A DNA stretch of 64,000 bases from an uncultured Eubacteriales bacterium (GCA_905209085.1 CAJLRM010000004.1:62001-126000); one strand, 5' to 3'. Shown: positions 1 to 8,847, counted from the stretch's first letter. Notes: generated from the sequence alone by a model not told the origin. Numbers and translations: made by a program.

Positions 1-294
1 GCAATCATCGCTTCCCCCGCTTTGGTGCTCGCGGACGAGCCGACGGGCGCGCTCGATTCCAAAAATTCCAAATTGCTGATGAAGACGTTTGAACTGATGA
101 ACGAATCTCTCGGCTCCACCATTCTCACCGTGACGCACGACGCCGTCGTGGGGAGCTATGCGGGTCGGGTGCTCTTTTTGAAGGACGGAAAGATTTGGAG
201 CGAGGTGATAAAAGGGGCGCGGGACAGGCGGGAGATGTATGCGGAGATACTCTCCGTGACGGCGGCGCTGGGAGGTGACGCGGATGTTCGCTAA
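1..294 (+). CDS. ABC transporter ATP-binding protein, C-terminal part (BceA-like)
   Basis: The reading frame is open to the left edge, so this is the C-terminal part of an ATPase. The visible part begins with a Walker B/D-loop segment (LVLADEPTGALDS) followed by the H-loop region (LTVTHDAVV), both diagnostic of ABC ATPases of the LolD/MacB/BceA type. The Walker A and signature motifs lie outside the window. Its end overlaps the start of a 10-TM FtsX permease, the usual arrangement of BceAB transporters that remove or sense cell-wall-targeting peptides such as bacitracin. No BceRS-type two-component system is visible here; one could lie to the left. The BceA assignment rests on the partner gene. 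Confidence 0.88.
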   Translation, partial: AIIASPALVLADEPTGALDSKNSKLLMKTFELMNESLGSTILTVTHDAVVGSYAGRVLFLKDGKIWSEVIKGARDRREMYAEILSVTAALGGDADVR

Positions 295-2239
295 GCTCGC
301 CTTTCGCAATGTCAAACGGCAGGTGGGAAACTATCTCATCTACTTCATCACCGTTTCTTTGACGGTCGCGCTGATGTTTGCCGTCAACAGCGCCATTTTC
401 AGCGAGGAGCTTCTCGAACGCGCTTCGGCGATTGCGGAACTGCGCGCGGGACTCATCGCGCTCACCGTTTTTATTTCCCTGATCGTCGCCCTTGTGCTCG
501 GTTACGCCACCTCGTTCATGCTCAAACTCAGAAAGCGGGAATTCGGGACGTATCTGACGCTGGGAATGACGAGGAAAAATATCCTTTCCGTCTTTCTCCT
601 GGAATCGCTCATTCTCTGCGCCGCTTCCCTGGGTACGGGACTTGCGCTGGGACTGCTGTTTTATCAGGGGCTTATGGCGGTCGTCACCAATTTGATGGAG
701 ATTGAATTCGCCTTTGCGGCGTATTCCGCCAAGGGCTTTTTCTTGACGATAGGGCTGGTTTGTATCGTTTTCGCGCTCGCCTCTTTGACTTCCGCCCTGT
801 ATTTAAAAAGAGTGAGCGTTTACAACCTCATCCACGGGGATAAAAAAGTGGAAAAAGGCGTCCGCTTTCCCGCTTTTTGGCTGGCAGTCACCCTTTTATC
901 CCTCGCCGCCGTCGTCGGCAGTTGTATCGTTTTCTCCCTGCAAATAGAAAAAACGATGAAGGGGGGAGGCTCGGGTTTCGGTATGTTCGGCGCGCTGGCA
1001 GTGCTCGCCGCGGCGATCGTTCTCTTTCACGCGGGCGCGGCGAAGAGCATCGTCAATCTGCTCTTAAAAAACAAGCGTTTTAAAAATCGCGGCACAAATG
1101 CCTTCACGTTGCGTCAGCTGTCGGGAAAACTCGGCTCAAATTCCGCTCTGGCGGGCGCTCTGGCGTTTTTGATCGCCTTTGCAGTCATCGGTTCGAACGT
1201 GTCGTTCGTGCAGAAAATCAGCAACGACGCGACGCTGGATAAAAATTATCCCTTCGATATCAGCGCGACGCTGGAAAGGGGGGAAGCGCATCCCTTCCCC
1301 TTCGACGAAGCGGAAAGGATCATCGAAAAATACACGGCGATAGAGGAAAAACTTTATTATTCCACGTATACTTCGGAAAACAACTATCTGCATTCCTTCA
1401 CGAAGTGGTCGGGCGAAGGATACGGCGGACTTTACGATACGTTCATGACGGAAAGCGATTTCAATAAGATATACGGAGCGCTCGGCTTTGCCCCGATCGA
1501 TTTGAAAGGGGGATTCAAAATCGTCGCCGACGACGCGCGCGTGGAAAACTTCGACTTTTCGGCCGCCGTTCTGGAAGCGGATGGAAAAGCGTATTTTTAT
1601 CGGGGAACGGAGAAGGGATTTCCGCGGTTGAAATATTCTTACTTCTTTGCCGTCGTTCCCGATGAAGCCGCGGCGGCGCTGAGCCTGGAATGCGAAGGGG
1701 CGGCATATACCTTAGAAAAAGGAAAATACGACGCGCGGGGACTGAGAGAGGAACTGCTGTACGAGTATAAGTATGAAGGCGGTTACACCTATCTGTACTG
1801 CGATTATAAGATCAGGGAATACGCGAGAATGGATCTCAACGCGGGCACGGCGGTATTCATTGTGGCGGCTCTTTATATCGCGGTGGTGTTCGTGTTCATG
1901 GCAATGGCAATTCTCGCCTTAAAGACTTTGTCGGGCATAGCGGACGATAAGCGCCGTTACGAGGTCTTGTACCGCCTCGGAGCGGACAGGGGCGAACAGA
2001 GCCGCACGCTCTTTCGGCAGACCTTTTCGTTTTTCTTTCTCCCTTTTGCCCTGCCTATCCTTCTCAGCATTCCTTCGGGTATGATCTGTCGGCAGATCAT
2101 GACGTCGAGCGGATATATGCTGGCGGCTTCCAAAATGTTGGCAGTGGCGGGCTGTATTGCCCTGGTGATGACCGCCATTTACGTTCTGTATTTTTCCGCG
2201 ACGTATCTGGTGGCGAAAAGAAGCGTCATCCGGGAATAG
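284..2239 (+). CDS. BceB-like FtsX-domain ABC permease
   Basis: Membrane subunit of a peptide-resistance ABC transporter of about 651 residues, the usual size of BceB. An N-terminal helix (IYFITVSLTVALMFAV) is followed by a helix cluster with the FtsX-like motif KLRKREFGTYLTLGMTRK near residue 85. A large extracytoplasmic domain of roughly 200 residues (about 320-520) follows, then three C-terminal helices with a second coupling segment (DDKRRYEVLYRLGAD). The large external domain between TM7 and TM8 is characteristic of BceB and thought to contact the peptide. The ATG at 284 is preferred because GGAGG lies 8 bases upstream; a GTG at 275 overlaps that site. Translational coupling with the ATPase is likely. 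Confidence 0.9.
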   Translation: MFAKLAFRNVKRQVGNYLIYFITVSLTVALMFAVNSAIFSEELLERASAIAELRAGLIALTVFISLIVALVLGYATSFMLKLRKREFGTYLTLGMTRKNILSVFLLESLILCAASLGTGLALGLLFYQGLMAVVTNLMEIEFAFAAYSAKGFFLTIGLVCIVFALASLTSALYLKRVSVYNLIHGDKKVEKGVRFPAFWLAVTLLSLAAVVGSCIVFSLQIEKTMKGGGSGFGMFGALAVLAAAIVLFHAGAAKSIVNLLLKNKRFKNRGTNAFTLRQLSGKLGSNSALAGALAFLIAFAVIGSNVSFVQKISNDATLDKNYPFDISATLERGEAHPFPFDEAERIIEKYTAIEEKLYYSTYTSENNYLHSFTKWSGEGYGGLYDTFMTESDFNKIYGALGFAPIDLKGGFKIVADDARVENFDFSAAVLEADGKAYFYRGTEKGFPRLKYSYFFAVVPDEAAAALSLECEGAAYTLEKGKYDARGLREELLYEYKYEGGYTYLYCDYKIREYARMDLNAGTAVFIVAALYIAVVFVFMAMAILALKTLSGIADDKRRYEVLYRLGADRGEQSRTLFRQTFSFFFLPFALPILLSIPSGMICRQIMTSSGYMLAASKMLAVAGCIALVMTAIYVLYFSATYLVAKRSVIRE

Positions 2240-2317
2240 GAAGGAACGACTCTGCGCTTTTAAACGGCGTTTTCGTATGCGGAGGGCGCGGGCGGCGAAA
2301 ACGGCGGAGTATGATAT

Positions 2318-2353
2318 AAAAGAGCTTCCCGATAGGATTTCGGAAAGCTCTTT
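2318..2353. terminator. Bidirectional intrinsic terminator
   Basis: Arms AAAGAGCTTCCCG and CGGAAAGCTCTTT form a 13-bp stem with one mismatch around a short loop. A-rich and T-rich flanks on both sides suit termination of the rightward transporter genes and of the convergent leftward hydrolase gene. Confidence 0.8.
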
Positions 2354-2368
2354 GTCGTTTTTGAAAAC

Positions 2369-3589
2369 TTACAGACTGAAAGTGAGCGTATAGGCTTCTT
2401 CGCCGTAATGTTCGTTGGGCACCCAAAGCGCCGTTTTTTTCGTCAGGTTATAGACGACGCTGTGGACGGTACAGCCGTTGCCGTCGTCGTTGTTCCAATT
2501 CCTGCGGCCGATTTCCCCGAGGATCGCCATCGCGGCTTTCTCGTCCGCGACGACGCCGTTGCCTGCGCTGAGCCTGTCGTAAATGCGGTCGTATCTGTCC
2601 AGGCCCGCTTTCTCCTCTTCGCTATCGTAATAATCCGGCTGAACGATGAAGTTCGTCACCCATTGATAGTCCGCGCTGCCTTCCCTGACGCCGATATTCG
2701 CGTCGTCATCGTTGTAGGTGACGACGAGCTTGCGGGCGGCGCCGTCGTTGTCCGTTTTGTCCGTGCCGTTCACCCATTCCAAAATCGCGCTTTTGCCCGT
2801 GGAATCCGCCACCATGTAGTGATAGGAAGTCTGCGCGGAGTCGTGCAGATCGTACTTTGAAACGAGTTCCACCGCTTCCTCGACGCTGTCGGCGTAGTCG
2901 AGGATGAGGCGGAGCATGGTGGTGGAAGTGAGATCGGGCTTGTCGGTGTTTTGGTCGGTGGGAGTGGTCGTTTCGCCCTGATAGGTCATATAGATGCCGC
3001 AGCTTACGCCCGCGTCGTTCATGCCGTCCAAAGGCGCATAGGGCGCGGCAAGGCAGGTGATTTTATTCATGAGCCCCGCGACGTCCTGATTTGCGTCCAT
3101 GCCGATAAATTGGAGGTCGACCGAGGAGATGGAGGCGTGTCTGCCGTCCTTCGGCTCCGTGAATACGATACAGGTATTGGTTTTGGCAAAGTCGTAGTTG
3201 CGGGCGAAAAGTTTGTCGCCCTCCGCCGTCGTCGCCGTAAAGGAGGCGCAGCCGATCTCCGTTTCGTCGATGGACATATCGATAAGACCTTTGGTGATGT
3301 TTTTCGTGATGAAATCGATGAGTTCCTTGTCGCTTTTCGCGCCGCCCTGCGCTATGTATTTGTCGAAGTAGAAACCGCCTTTTACGTCCATACGATAGAC
3401 GGAGCCGTCCAGATGAGCGTCGTCGCGGGGGCAAAGCTGTTTAAAGCTCGCCGCGGTGGAGATCTCGTTGCCCCAGACGCATCCTGCCGTAATTGCCAGC
3501 GCCGCGGTCAAAGTGACGACGACGGCGAGCAGAATGATCAGCAATCTCTGCCAAAGGCGAAGTTTACGTTTTTCTTTTACATTTTCCAT
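2369..3589 (-). CDS. Membrane-anchored linear-amide C-N hydrolase (choloylglycine hydrolase / C45-like Ntn family)
   Basis: Putative N-terminal-nucleophile amidohydrolase of about 406 residues. A basic N-terminus and one hydrophobic helix (LLIILLAVVVTLTAALAI) suggest export with a membrane anchor or uncleaved signal. Near residue 114 lies ETEIGCASFTA, followed by FARNYDF. This resembles the nucleophile Cys and Asn/Arg-rich strand of acyl-CoA:6-APA acyltransferase and bile-salt-hydrolase-like enzymes, and the segments DGMNDAGVSCG and TMLRLILDYADSVEEAVELV fit the same fold. The substrate cannot be read; N-acyl amino acid or peptide amides are possible. The ATG at 3589 has AAGGAG 8 bases upstream, whereas an ATG two codons earlier would sit only 2 bases from it. 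The gene appears monocistronic. Confidence 0.78.
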   Translation of the reverse strand: MENVKEKRKLRLWQRLLIILLAVVVTLTAALAITAGCVWGNEISTAASFKQLCPRDDAHLDGSVYRMDVKGGFYFDKYIAQGGAKSDKELIDFITKNITKGLIDMSIDETEIGCASFTATTAEGDKLFARNYDFAKTNTCIVFTEPKDGRHASISSVDLQFIGMDANQDVAGLMNKITCLAAPYAPLDGMNDAGVSCGIYMTYQGETTTPTDQNTDKPDLTSTTMLRLILDYADSVEEAVELVSKYDLHDSAQTSYHYMVADSTGKSAILEWVNGTDKTDNDGAARKLVVTYNDDDANIGVREGSADYQWVTNFIVQPDYYDSEEEKAGLDRYDRIYDRLSAGNGVVADEKAAMAILGEIGRRNWNNDDGNGCTVHSVVYNLTKKTALWVPNEHYGEEAYTLTFSL

Positions 3590-3751
3590 GTTCATAACTC
3601 CTTGACAAAAAAGCGGGCGAAGCGCCGCGTTTTCGTGTGATTTGGGTTATTATAGCTCCTTGAAAGAAAGGATGTCAACGGCGTATCGGCAGGAAATGAC
3701 ACTTCCCCCGCAAGTGTAACATTTTTCCTTTTTTTCGTTCGGCGCAAAATA

Positions 3752-3780
3752 TTGACAAACCGCGGCGGTTGATGTATAAT
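3752..3780 (+). promoter_or_regulatory. Consensus sigma-A promoter of dinB
   Basis: Perfect TTGACA (3752-3757), 17-bp spacer and perfect TATAAT (3775-3780). Transcription would start near 3787, so in-frame ATG codons at 3769 and 3772 cannot be the dinB start. Confidence 0.85.
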
Positions 3781-3793
3781 CGAAAGAAAAAGA

Positions 3794-3807
3794 CGAACGT
3801 TTGTTTT
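3794..3807 (+). promoter_or_regulatory. LexA/SOS-like operator
   Basis: CGAAC-GTTT-GTTTT fits the Gram-positive LexA box (CGAAC, 4 bases, GTTYG/C) except at two positions. It lies just downstream of the expected transcription start of dinB, a classic SOS gene, where a bound repressor would block transcription. LexA itself is not in the window. Confidence 0.6.
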
Positions 3808-3819
3808 TTGAGGCGAAGA

Positions 3820-5094
3820 GTGAAGGAACGGGTGATTTTATATTCCGATCTGAATAATTTTTTTGCGTCGGTGGAAACCCTGCTCCATCCCGAATTTAAA
3901 GGGAAGCCGCTGATCGTCTGCGGCGATCCGAAGGAGCGGCGGGGCGTCGTGTTCGCCAAAAACGAAGAGGCAAAAAAATTCGGCATCAAAACGGCGGAAA
4001 CGGTGGCTTCGGCGCTGAGGAAGTGTCCGCACGTGCTGCGGTCGGAAACGCATTTCGGGGAATACAAGAGATTCTCCCGCAAGGTGCGCGCGATATACGA
4101 ACGTTTCACCGACTGCATCGAATCTTGCAGCATCGACGAATGCGCGCTGGATATGACCGCCAGCGTCGCCCTGTTCGGGAGCGGGGAGGAGATCGCGGAA
4201 AAAATCCGCCGCGCCGTCAGGGAAGAGCTGGGTTTGACCGTTTCCGTCGGCGTCAGCTTCAACAAGGTTTTCGCAAAACTGGCGTCGGATATGAAAAAGC
4301 CCGACGCGGTTACGGTCCTCTCCCGCGAAAATTACCGTCAAAAGGTCTTTCCTTTGCCCGTCGCAGAGTTGTTGTTTGTGGGGAAGGCGACGGCGGAAGC
4401 GCTGGGCGCCCGCGGAATTCGTACCATAGGCGAGCTGGCGGCCGCAGACGAGAAATTGCTCTATAAGCTTTTCGGAAAACGGGGCGTACAACTGCTGAAA
4501 TACGCGCGGGGGGAGGACGACGAGCCCGTGAAATGCGGCAAGGACAAAGAGGATCTGAAATCCATCGGCAATTCCATGACGCTGCCGGAAGACGTTTCCG
4601 ATCGAGAGGAGATCAAACGGTTCTTTTACGCGCTCGCGGAGAGCGTGACGGCGCGGCAGCGGGACGCGGACGTGGGAAAGGCGGATAGGGTGCACGTCGT
4701 CGTGCGCAATCAGTATATGGAGGATTCCGCCTTTCAGAAAAAAGTGCTGCCGACGGCGCTTTGCGGGGACGTCGCAAAAGCGGCGTTCGAACTCTTCTGC
4801 CTGCATTGTCCTCCCGGTTTTAAGGTGCATATGCTGGGCGTCAGCGTGTCGGGCTTCGATTATCACGTCGAGCAATTGGATCTGTTGTCCTGCACAAGCG
4901 AAGGACAAACGCGCGCTTTGGGCAGAAATTACGAAAAGAGCGAGCGCGCGGAAAAGGCGGTGGCAAAGCTTCGGGAAAAATACGGCTACGAAACGGTGCA
5001 GCGGGGAATCATGCTCGAAGACGCAAGGCTCGCCTCCTTGGACATCCGCGGCAAAAAACTGGAAAAAAAAGACGGGGAAAATTCGGAGGAATAG
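3820..5094 (+). CDS. dinB: DNA polymerase IV (Y-family translesion polymerase)
   Basis: Error-prone polymerase that copies past DNA lesions. The N-terminal catalytic motif is YSDLNNFFASVE with Asp10 and steric-gate Phe15, and the palm motif CSIDECALDM carries Asp106-Glu107. The thumb has helix-hairpin-helix-like segments (LFVGKATAEALGARGIRTIGELA), and the little-finger domain runs to the C-terminus. The SDLNNF form, with Asn where E. coli has Asp10, keeps all three metal-binding carboxylates. The GTG at 3820 is chosen because it lies downstream of the promoter and has GAGG 6 bases upstream; a GTG at 3832 is possible. At about 424 residues it is near the long end for the family. Confidence 0.92.
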   Translation: MKERVILYSDLNNFFASVETLLHPEFKGKPLIVCGDPKERRGVVFAKNEEAKKFGIKTAETVASALRKCPHVLRSETHFGEYKRFSRKVRAIYERFTDCIESCSIDECALDMTASVALFGSGEEIAEKIRRAVREELGLTVSVGVSFNKVFAKLASDMKKPDAVTVLSRENYRQKVFPLPVAELLFVGKATAEALGARGIRTIGELAAADEKLLYKLFGKRGVQLLKYARGEDDEPVKCGKDKEDLKSIGNSMTLPEDVSDREEIKRFFYALAESVTARQRDADVGKADRVHVVVRNQYMEDSAFQKKVLPTALCGDVAKAAFELFCLHCPPGFKVHMLGVSVSGFDYHVEQLDLLSCTSEGQTRALGRNYEKSERAEKAVAKLREKYGYETVQRGIMLEDARLASLDIRGKKLEKKDGENSEE

Positions 5095-5586
5095 AGGAAG
5101 GGCGCGCGCAAAAGCGAAAGGGCTTTATAGAGAAGCAGCAATTGAGAGTTTAAGCGGAAACAATTTGATTTCAGGAGGGACAGTCGCGGCGGGATCGGCG
5201 TTTTTGCCGGAAAGCGAGGCGGGAAAAAAAGCGACTGCCGTTTAAAAGTCCGTTTACCTTTCGGCACAAGTTTTTTTAAGCGTTGATGGGGAAAGATTTT
5301 TCGAAAATCGGGGAAACGCGCTGCCTTTTTGCGATCCCCGATTTTGCCTTCGTAGTTTGTCCGAATCTTTAAAGACGGGAAGAAGTAAAAATATAGAAAG
5401 GTCACAAGCCTGCGGATCGCGATAAAAGGCGCTTTCTTTTTATCCGTAAAGACGGATAAAAGCGGAAGAAGAGGAAAATGGAGGGAATTTTATAAAATCG
5501 GTATAGTCCGTTCCCTGGCGGCAAATACTGTATCTATCGGCGGGGAAATGCACCGCGTGCGTCTTTCCGCCTTTATATATAAGGGG

Positions 5587-5624
5587 GAGCTGTTCGGATT
5601 TAGGTCCGAAAAGCTCTCTTTTTT
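5587..5624 (+). terminator. Intrinsic terminator
   Basis: GAGCT-TTCGGA pairs with TCCGAA-AGCTC around a short loop and is followed by CTTTTTT. It ends either long dinB transcripts or a small RNA encoded just upstream. Confidence 0.75.
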
Positions 5625-5769
5625 ATAGAAATTTTATCGCCGTTTTCTTTTTTGGAAAAACGGCGCTTTCTTTTTCCGCACATGGATACACTAAGAGAGG
5701 GAAAAGAAAACGGATTTTTTATCGGCACGAATGGCGAGGCGGAAGGGAATGAGGCGAACGAGCGGGGCA

Positions 5770-5775
5770 TATAAT
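5770..5775 (+). promoter_or_regulatory. TATAAT -10 element directly before a start codon
   Basis: A perfect -10 hexamer ends 5 bases before the ATG at 5781, and no Shine-Dalgarno sequence is present. Transcription would start at or next to the ATG. No good -35 is seen (GAATGA at the 17-bp position). Confidence 0.4.
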
Positions 5776-5780
5776 AAGTT

Positions 5781-6776
5781 ATGAAAAAAATTCGCATCAT
5801 CGAAACTGCGGCGTGCTTTCTTCTGGCGGGCGTATTCTGCGCCCTGTCCGTGTTTTACGCCTTTCCCGCCCTCAAAGAAAAGACCTCCGCCTCCTCTCCC
5901 CGCGCGGGGATAGTCCGCCTTTGGAATATAGATACCTTCGAGGGCGGAAAAGGCTCCCGCACCTCCTTTTTAAACCGCGTTTCCGCCGCCTATGAGAAAG
6001 CGCATCCGGGCGTTTACGTCATGGTGTCCTCCTATACGGCGGAGGGAGCCGCCGCTGCCTTTGCGGAGGGCAATTACCCTGATATGATTTCCTTCGGCGT
6101 GGGATTTTCGGAGGCTGCGGAAAAGTGCCTGAAAATTAACGGCAGAAATTTCCCCGGCGGCACGGTGGGCGGGGAATGCCGCGCGATCCCTTGGTGCAAA
6201 GGGGGATACGCAGTGTTTTGCCTGGAAGATGCCTTTGAGGAGATCAAAGCGGAAAACACCGTGGTTTCCCTGGGCGGCAACAATTTGCCTCTTGTCGCCG
6301 CGGCGTTTTTACAGCCGGGAAACAACGTCGTCGCGGAAGAGTCTACCACCGCTTACGTGCGTTTTTTAAACGGCAAATATAAATACCTTCTCGGGACGCA
6401 GCGCGACGTCTGCCGTTTCGCGGCGCGGGAGGTCAACGTCTATATGAAACCGCTGGCGGAGTTTTCGGATCTCTATCAATACATAGCCGTTTTGACGGAA
6501 GATAAGGAAGAAAAACGCATCTGCGACGAGTACGTAGAGAGCCTTTTGAACGAAAAAAATCAGAAGAAACTGACGGAGATCGGGATGTTCAGTCCGATAT
6601 ACGATATTTATACGGCAGACGACGCGCTCGCGGACGAAATGGAAAAGATAAACGCGCGCTATACGCTGAATGTGTTTACCTCTCCGAGCGGTTTAAAGGA
6701 AGCGAACGAAGCGGCGAAAAATTCCCTGTCGGTAGGAAATACCGAAGTTTTAAAAAATTTTCTGAAAGCGATTTGA
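5781..6776 (+). CDS. Membrane-anchored solute-binding-protein-like protein
   Basis: 331 residues with an N-terminal hydrophobic helix (about 9-29) but no lipobox, so probably anchored by an uncleaved helix. The rest resembles a family 1 extracellular sugar-binding protein: RLWNIDTFEGG, then FLNRVSAAYEKAHPGVYVMV, then a 'YPDMISFG' strand. It is roughly 100 residues shorter than usual and there is no permease or ATPase nearby. Its role, sensing or an orphan binding protein, is therefore unclear. No ribosome binding site precedes the ATG, whereas a -10-like element does. Confidence 0.65.
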   Translation: MKKIRIIETAACFLLAGVFCALSVFYAFPALKEKTSASSPRAGIVRLWNIDTFEGGKGSRTSFLNRVSAAYEKAHPGVYVMVSSYTAEGAAAAFAEGNYPDMISFGVGFSEAAEKCLKINGRNFPGGTVGGECRAIPWCKGGYAVFCLEDAFEEIKAENTVVSLGGNNLPLVAAAFLQPGNNVVAEESTTAYVRFLNGKYKYLLGTQRDVCRFAAREVNVYMKPLAEFSDLYQYIAVLTEDKEEKRICDEYVESLLNEKNQKKLTEIGMFSPIYDIYTADDALADEMEKINARYTLNVFTSPSGLKEANEAAKNSLSVGNTEVLKNFLKAI

Positions 6777-6825
6777 AACACTTTCAAAAAACAAAAAAAT
6801 ATGCTAAAATAAAGGAGAGAAAAAT

Positions 6826-7713
6826 TTGAGCGATTGGACCCGTTTGCTTACCAAAGAATGTTCGGGAATAGAACACGAAGCGCCTTTTTGTTTTGCCTCT
6901 CGTTGCTCCATCGGCTGCGGCGGCTTTGCGCGTGCGGCGTTTTACCCCGCGAATCTTGCGGAACTTTTGCTCCTCATCGATATTTTTAAAAGAGAGGACG
7001 TCAATTTTTTCGTTTTGGGCAATATGACGAACGTTCTGCCCTCCGACGGTATGTTCGAAGGGGCTGTCGTCTTTATGGGAAAGCTGAAATCCATCGGTAT
7101 CGGGGAGTCCGTTTTCGCCATGGCGGGCGTGAAATCCAAAACCTTTCTCGACGCCTGCGAAAGGCACGGCAGGACGGGCGCGGAATTTCTCGCGGGTATC
7201 CCTTGCACCATCGGCGGCGCGGTATTCATGAACGCGGGCGCGGGCGGAAGATACGTTGCGGATATTCTCGAAAGCGTGCTCGTCTATAAAGAGGGGCGGA
7301 TCCGCGTGCTGCCCAAAGAGGAATGCGGGTACGCCTATAAACAGAGCGTCTTTATGAAGGATAAAAGCGTCGTTCTGGGCGCCTCCTTTCTATTGGAGGA
7401 GGCGGACGGAGAAACGGTTGCCCGCCGCCGCGGAGAATACGTCGCCGCGAGGAAAAAGCTGCCTAAGGGACGGAGCATGGGCTGCATCTTTAAAAATCCT
7501 CCGGGCGAATTCGCGGGGAAACTGATCGAAGGCGCGGGGTTAAAAGGCTTGCAGGTGGGCGGCGCCGTCATTTCCGAAAAACACGCGAATTTTATCCTCA
7601 ACGAGGGCGGGGCGACCGCCGCAGACGTGCACGCGCTCGTCAATCTCGCCAAAAACGCCGTTTTTTCCCAATACGGCGTGGAATTGGAAGAAGAAATAAG
7701 ATACATACGCTGA
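6826..7713 (+). CDS. murB: UDP-N-acetylenolpyruvoylglucosamine reductase
   Basis: FAD enzyme that uses NADPH to reduce UDP-GlcNAc-enolpyruvate to UDP-MurNAc in peptidoglycan synthesis. At 295 residues it has the FAD-binding segment LGNMTNVLPSD, the core EFLAGIPCTIGGAVFMNAGA, a Tyr-containing YAYKQSVF loop and the C-terminal FKNPPGEFAGKLIEGAGLKG and SEKHANFILN motifs. In the usual GS-x-FKNP proton-donor motif, the Ser position is Cys220 (MGCIFKNP). The start is TTG with AAGGAG 8 bases upstream; no ATG gives the full FAD domain. It is first in a cell-envelope/division cluster with PHP and whiA. Confidence 0.95.
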   Translation: MSDWTRLLTKECSGIEHEAPFCFASRCSIGCGGFARAAFYPANLAELLLLIDIFKREDVNFFVLGNMTNVLPSDGMFEGAVVFMGKLKSIGIGESVFAMAGVKSKTFLDACERHGRTGAEFLAGIPCTIGGAVFMNAGAGGRYVADILESVLVYKEGRIRVLPKEECGYAYKQSVFMKDKSVVLGASFLLEEADGETVARRRGEYVAARKKLPKGRSMGCIFKNPPGEFAGKLIEGAGLKGLQVGGAVISEKHANFILNEGGATAADVHALVNLAKNAVFSQYGVELEEEIRYIR

Positions 7714-7980
7714 AACGAGCGTTTCAAAAATTCTCTCCGGCAGCAGTCGCCGCCCCCTGTGACAGGCGAAAAGTATTTACCTATGAAATCATAGAATACC
7801 GGGCGGGGACGAATGCGGGAATGCGCAGAGGCTTAAAAAGGCGGGCGCCGCAAAAAGAAAACGGTACGAAGGCGGCGCTTTGGAAAATACGTCGCGAACT
7901 GAGGATAAGAGCTTTTTCGCGGTACATAAGGGAAACGTTAACGGACATCGATGAAAAAGTAAAAAACAAAAGGAGCACGC

Positions 7981-8754
7981 ATGATTTTAACAGCGGATTA
8001 TCATACGCACACGCCCTATTCTCACGGGAAGGGCACCGTGGAAGAAAATGCGGCGCGCGCGAAAGAGCTCGGGCTCAAACAGATCGGCATCACCGATCAC
8101 GGCTTTTCGCACATCGCGTTCGGGCTGAGAAGAAAAAGAGTTCCCGCGCTCATCGCGGAGTGTCGGGCGGCTTCCGAAAAACTCGGCATAGACGTCCTCG
8201 TGGGCATGGAGTCGAATATACGGGGCGTAAGCGGCTTGACCGATCTCACCGAAAGGGATTATGAAAATTTCGATCTTTTTATCTGCGGCAAGCACGTCTT
8301 TATCGCCTATGAAACGTTCGGCGATTGGTGGCACTATTTCGGCGGCAACTTCACCGTGGACAAATTCGGGCGCAGACCGCCCAAAGCGCTTGTGGAGCGC
8401 AATACGCGCGCCTATATCAATATGATCAAAAAAAATCCCGTGGACATCGTCAGCCATTTGAATTACGTGTGCCCCGCCGACGCGGCGGAAGTGGCGAAGT
8501 GTGCCGCCGATTACGGGACGTATATCGAACTGAATTCCAAAAAGGTGCATTTGACGGACGAGGAATTGTTCGCGGTCGTCGAAACGGGCGTCAGATTCGT
8601 CGTCGATTCGGACGCGCATTCCGTGGACAGGGTAGGGGATACGAAGCTGGTGGAAGAACAGCTCGCGCGCGTGCACGTGCCGCCCGAACGCATCGACAAC
8701 ATCGACGGCAGGTTAGCCGTTTTCCGCTTTGCGGAATTTAAAAAACATATGTGA
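7981..8754 (+). CDS. PHP-domain phosphoesterase
   Basis: Metal-dependent phosphoesterase of the PHP superfamily, 257 residues, close to YcdX-type single-domain members. Metal ligands are visible as DYHTHTPYSHG at the N-terminus, GITDHG near residue 38, the acidic GMESN strand near residue 75, SHLNY in the middle and DSDAHS near the C-terminus. The substrate is unknown. AAAGGAG precedes the ATG. In many Clostridia a PHP gene lies between murB and rapZ-yvcK-whiA; here it is followed directly by whiA. The 267 bases between murB and this gene hold no convincing gene. Confidence 0.9.
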   Translation: MILTADYHTHTPYSHGKGTVEENAARAKELGLKQIGITDHGFSHIAFGLRRKRVPALIAECRAASEKLGIDVLVGMESNIRGVSGLTDLTERDYENFDLFICGKHVFIAYETFGDWWHYFGGNFTVDKFGRRPPKALVERNTRAYINMIKKNPVDIVSHLNYVCPADAAEVAKCAADYGTYIELNSKKVHLTDEELFAVVETGVRFVVDSDAHSVDRVGDTKLVEEQLARVHVPPERIDNIDGRLAVFRFAEFKKHM

Positions 8755-8847
8755 GCGTTTCTGCGGCGCGTATCGCTCCCTCGACGAGATTATTTTTAAA
8801 ACAGGCATCCGTATGTCATAGTTAAAGGAACTTATCGCCGTAAAATA

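Larger units (their letters stand above)
5095..5780. other. Non-coding stretch with several hairpins
   Basis: About 690 bases without a convincing gene. It contains a perfect 11-bp inverted repeat (5304-5314 with 5335-5345), a second hairpin (5436-5447 with 5452-5462) and a GC-rich hairpin (5539-5571). The last is followed at once by the terminator listed separately. The final 130 bases could be a small RNA, but no strong promoter is visible and no known RNA family was recognised. Confidence 0.4.

Noticed and set aside
3838..4908. Long reading frame on the minus strand opposite dinB
   Set aside because: It lies wholly inside the dinB gene, has no ribosome binding site and no recognisable domain. 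High-GC codon use creates such mirror frames throughout the window, for example opposite dnaE, hdrA and frdA.
7821..7980. Small gene between murB and the PHP gene
   Set aside because: The frame runs on into the PHP gene in another phase, has no ribosome binding site and consists mainly of Arg/Lys-rich sequence typical of shadow frames.
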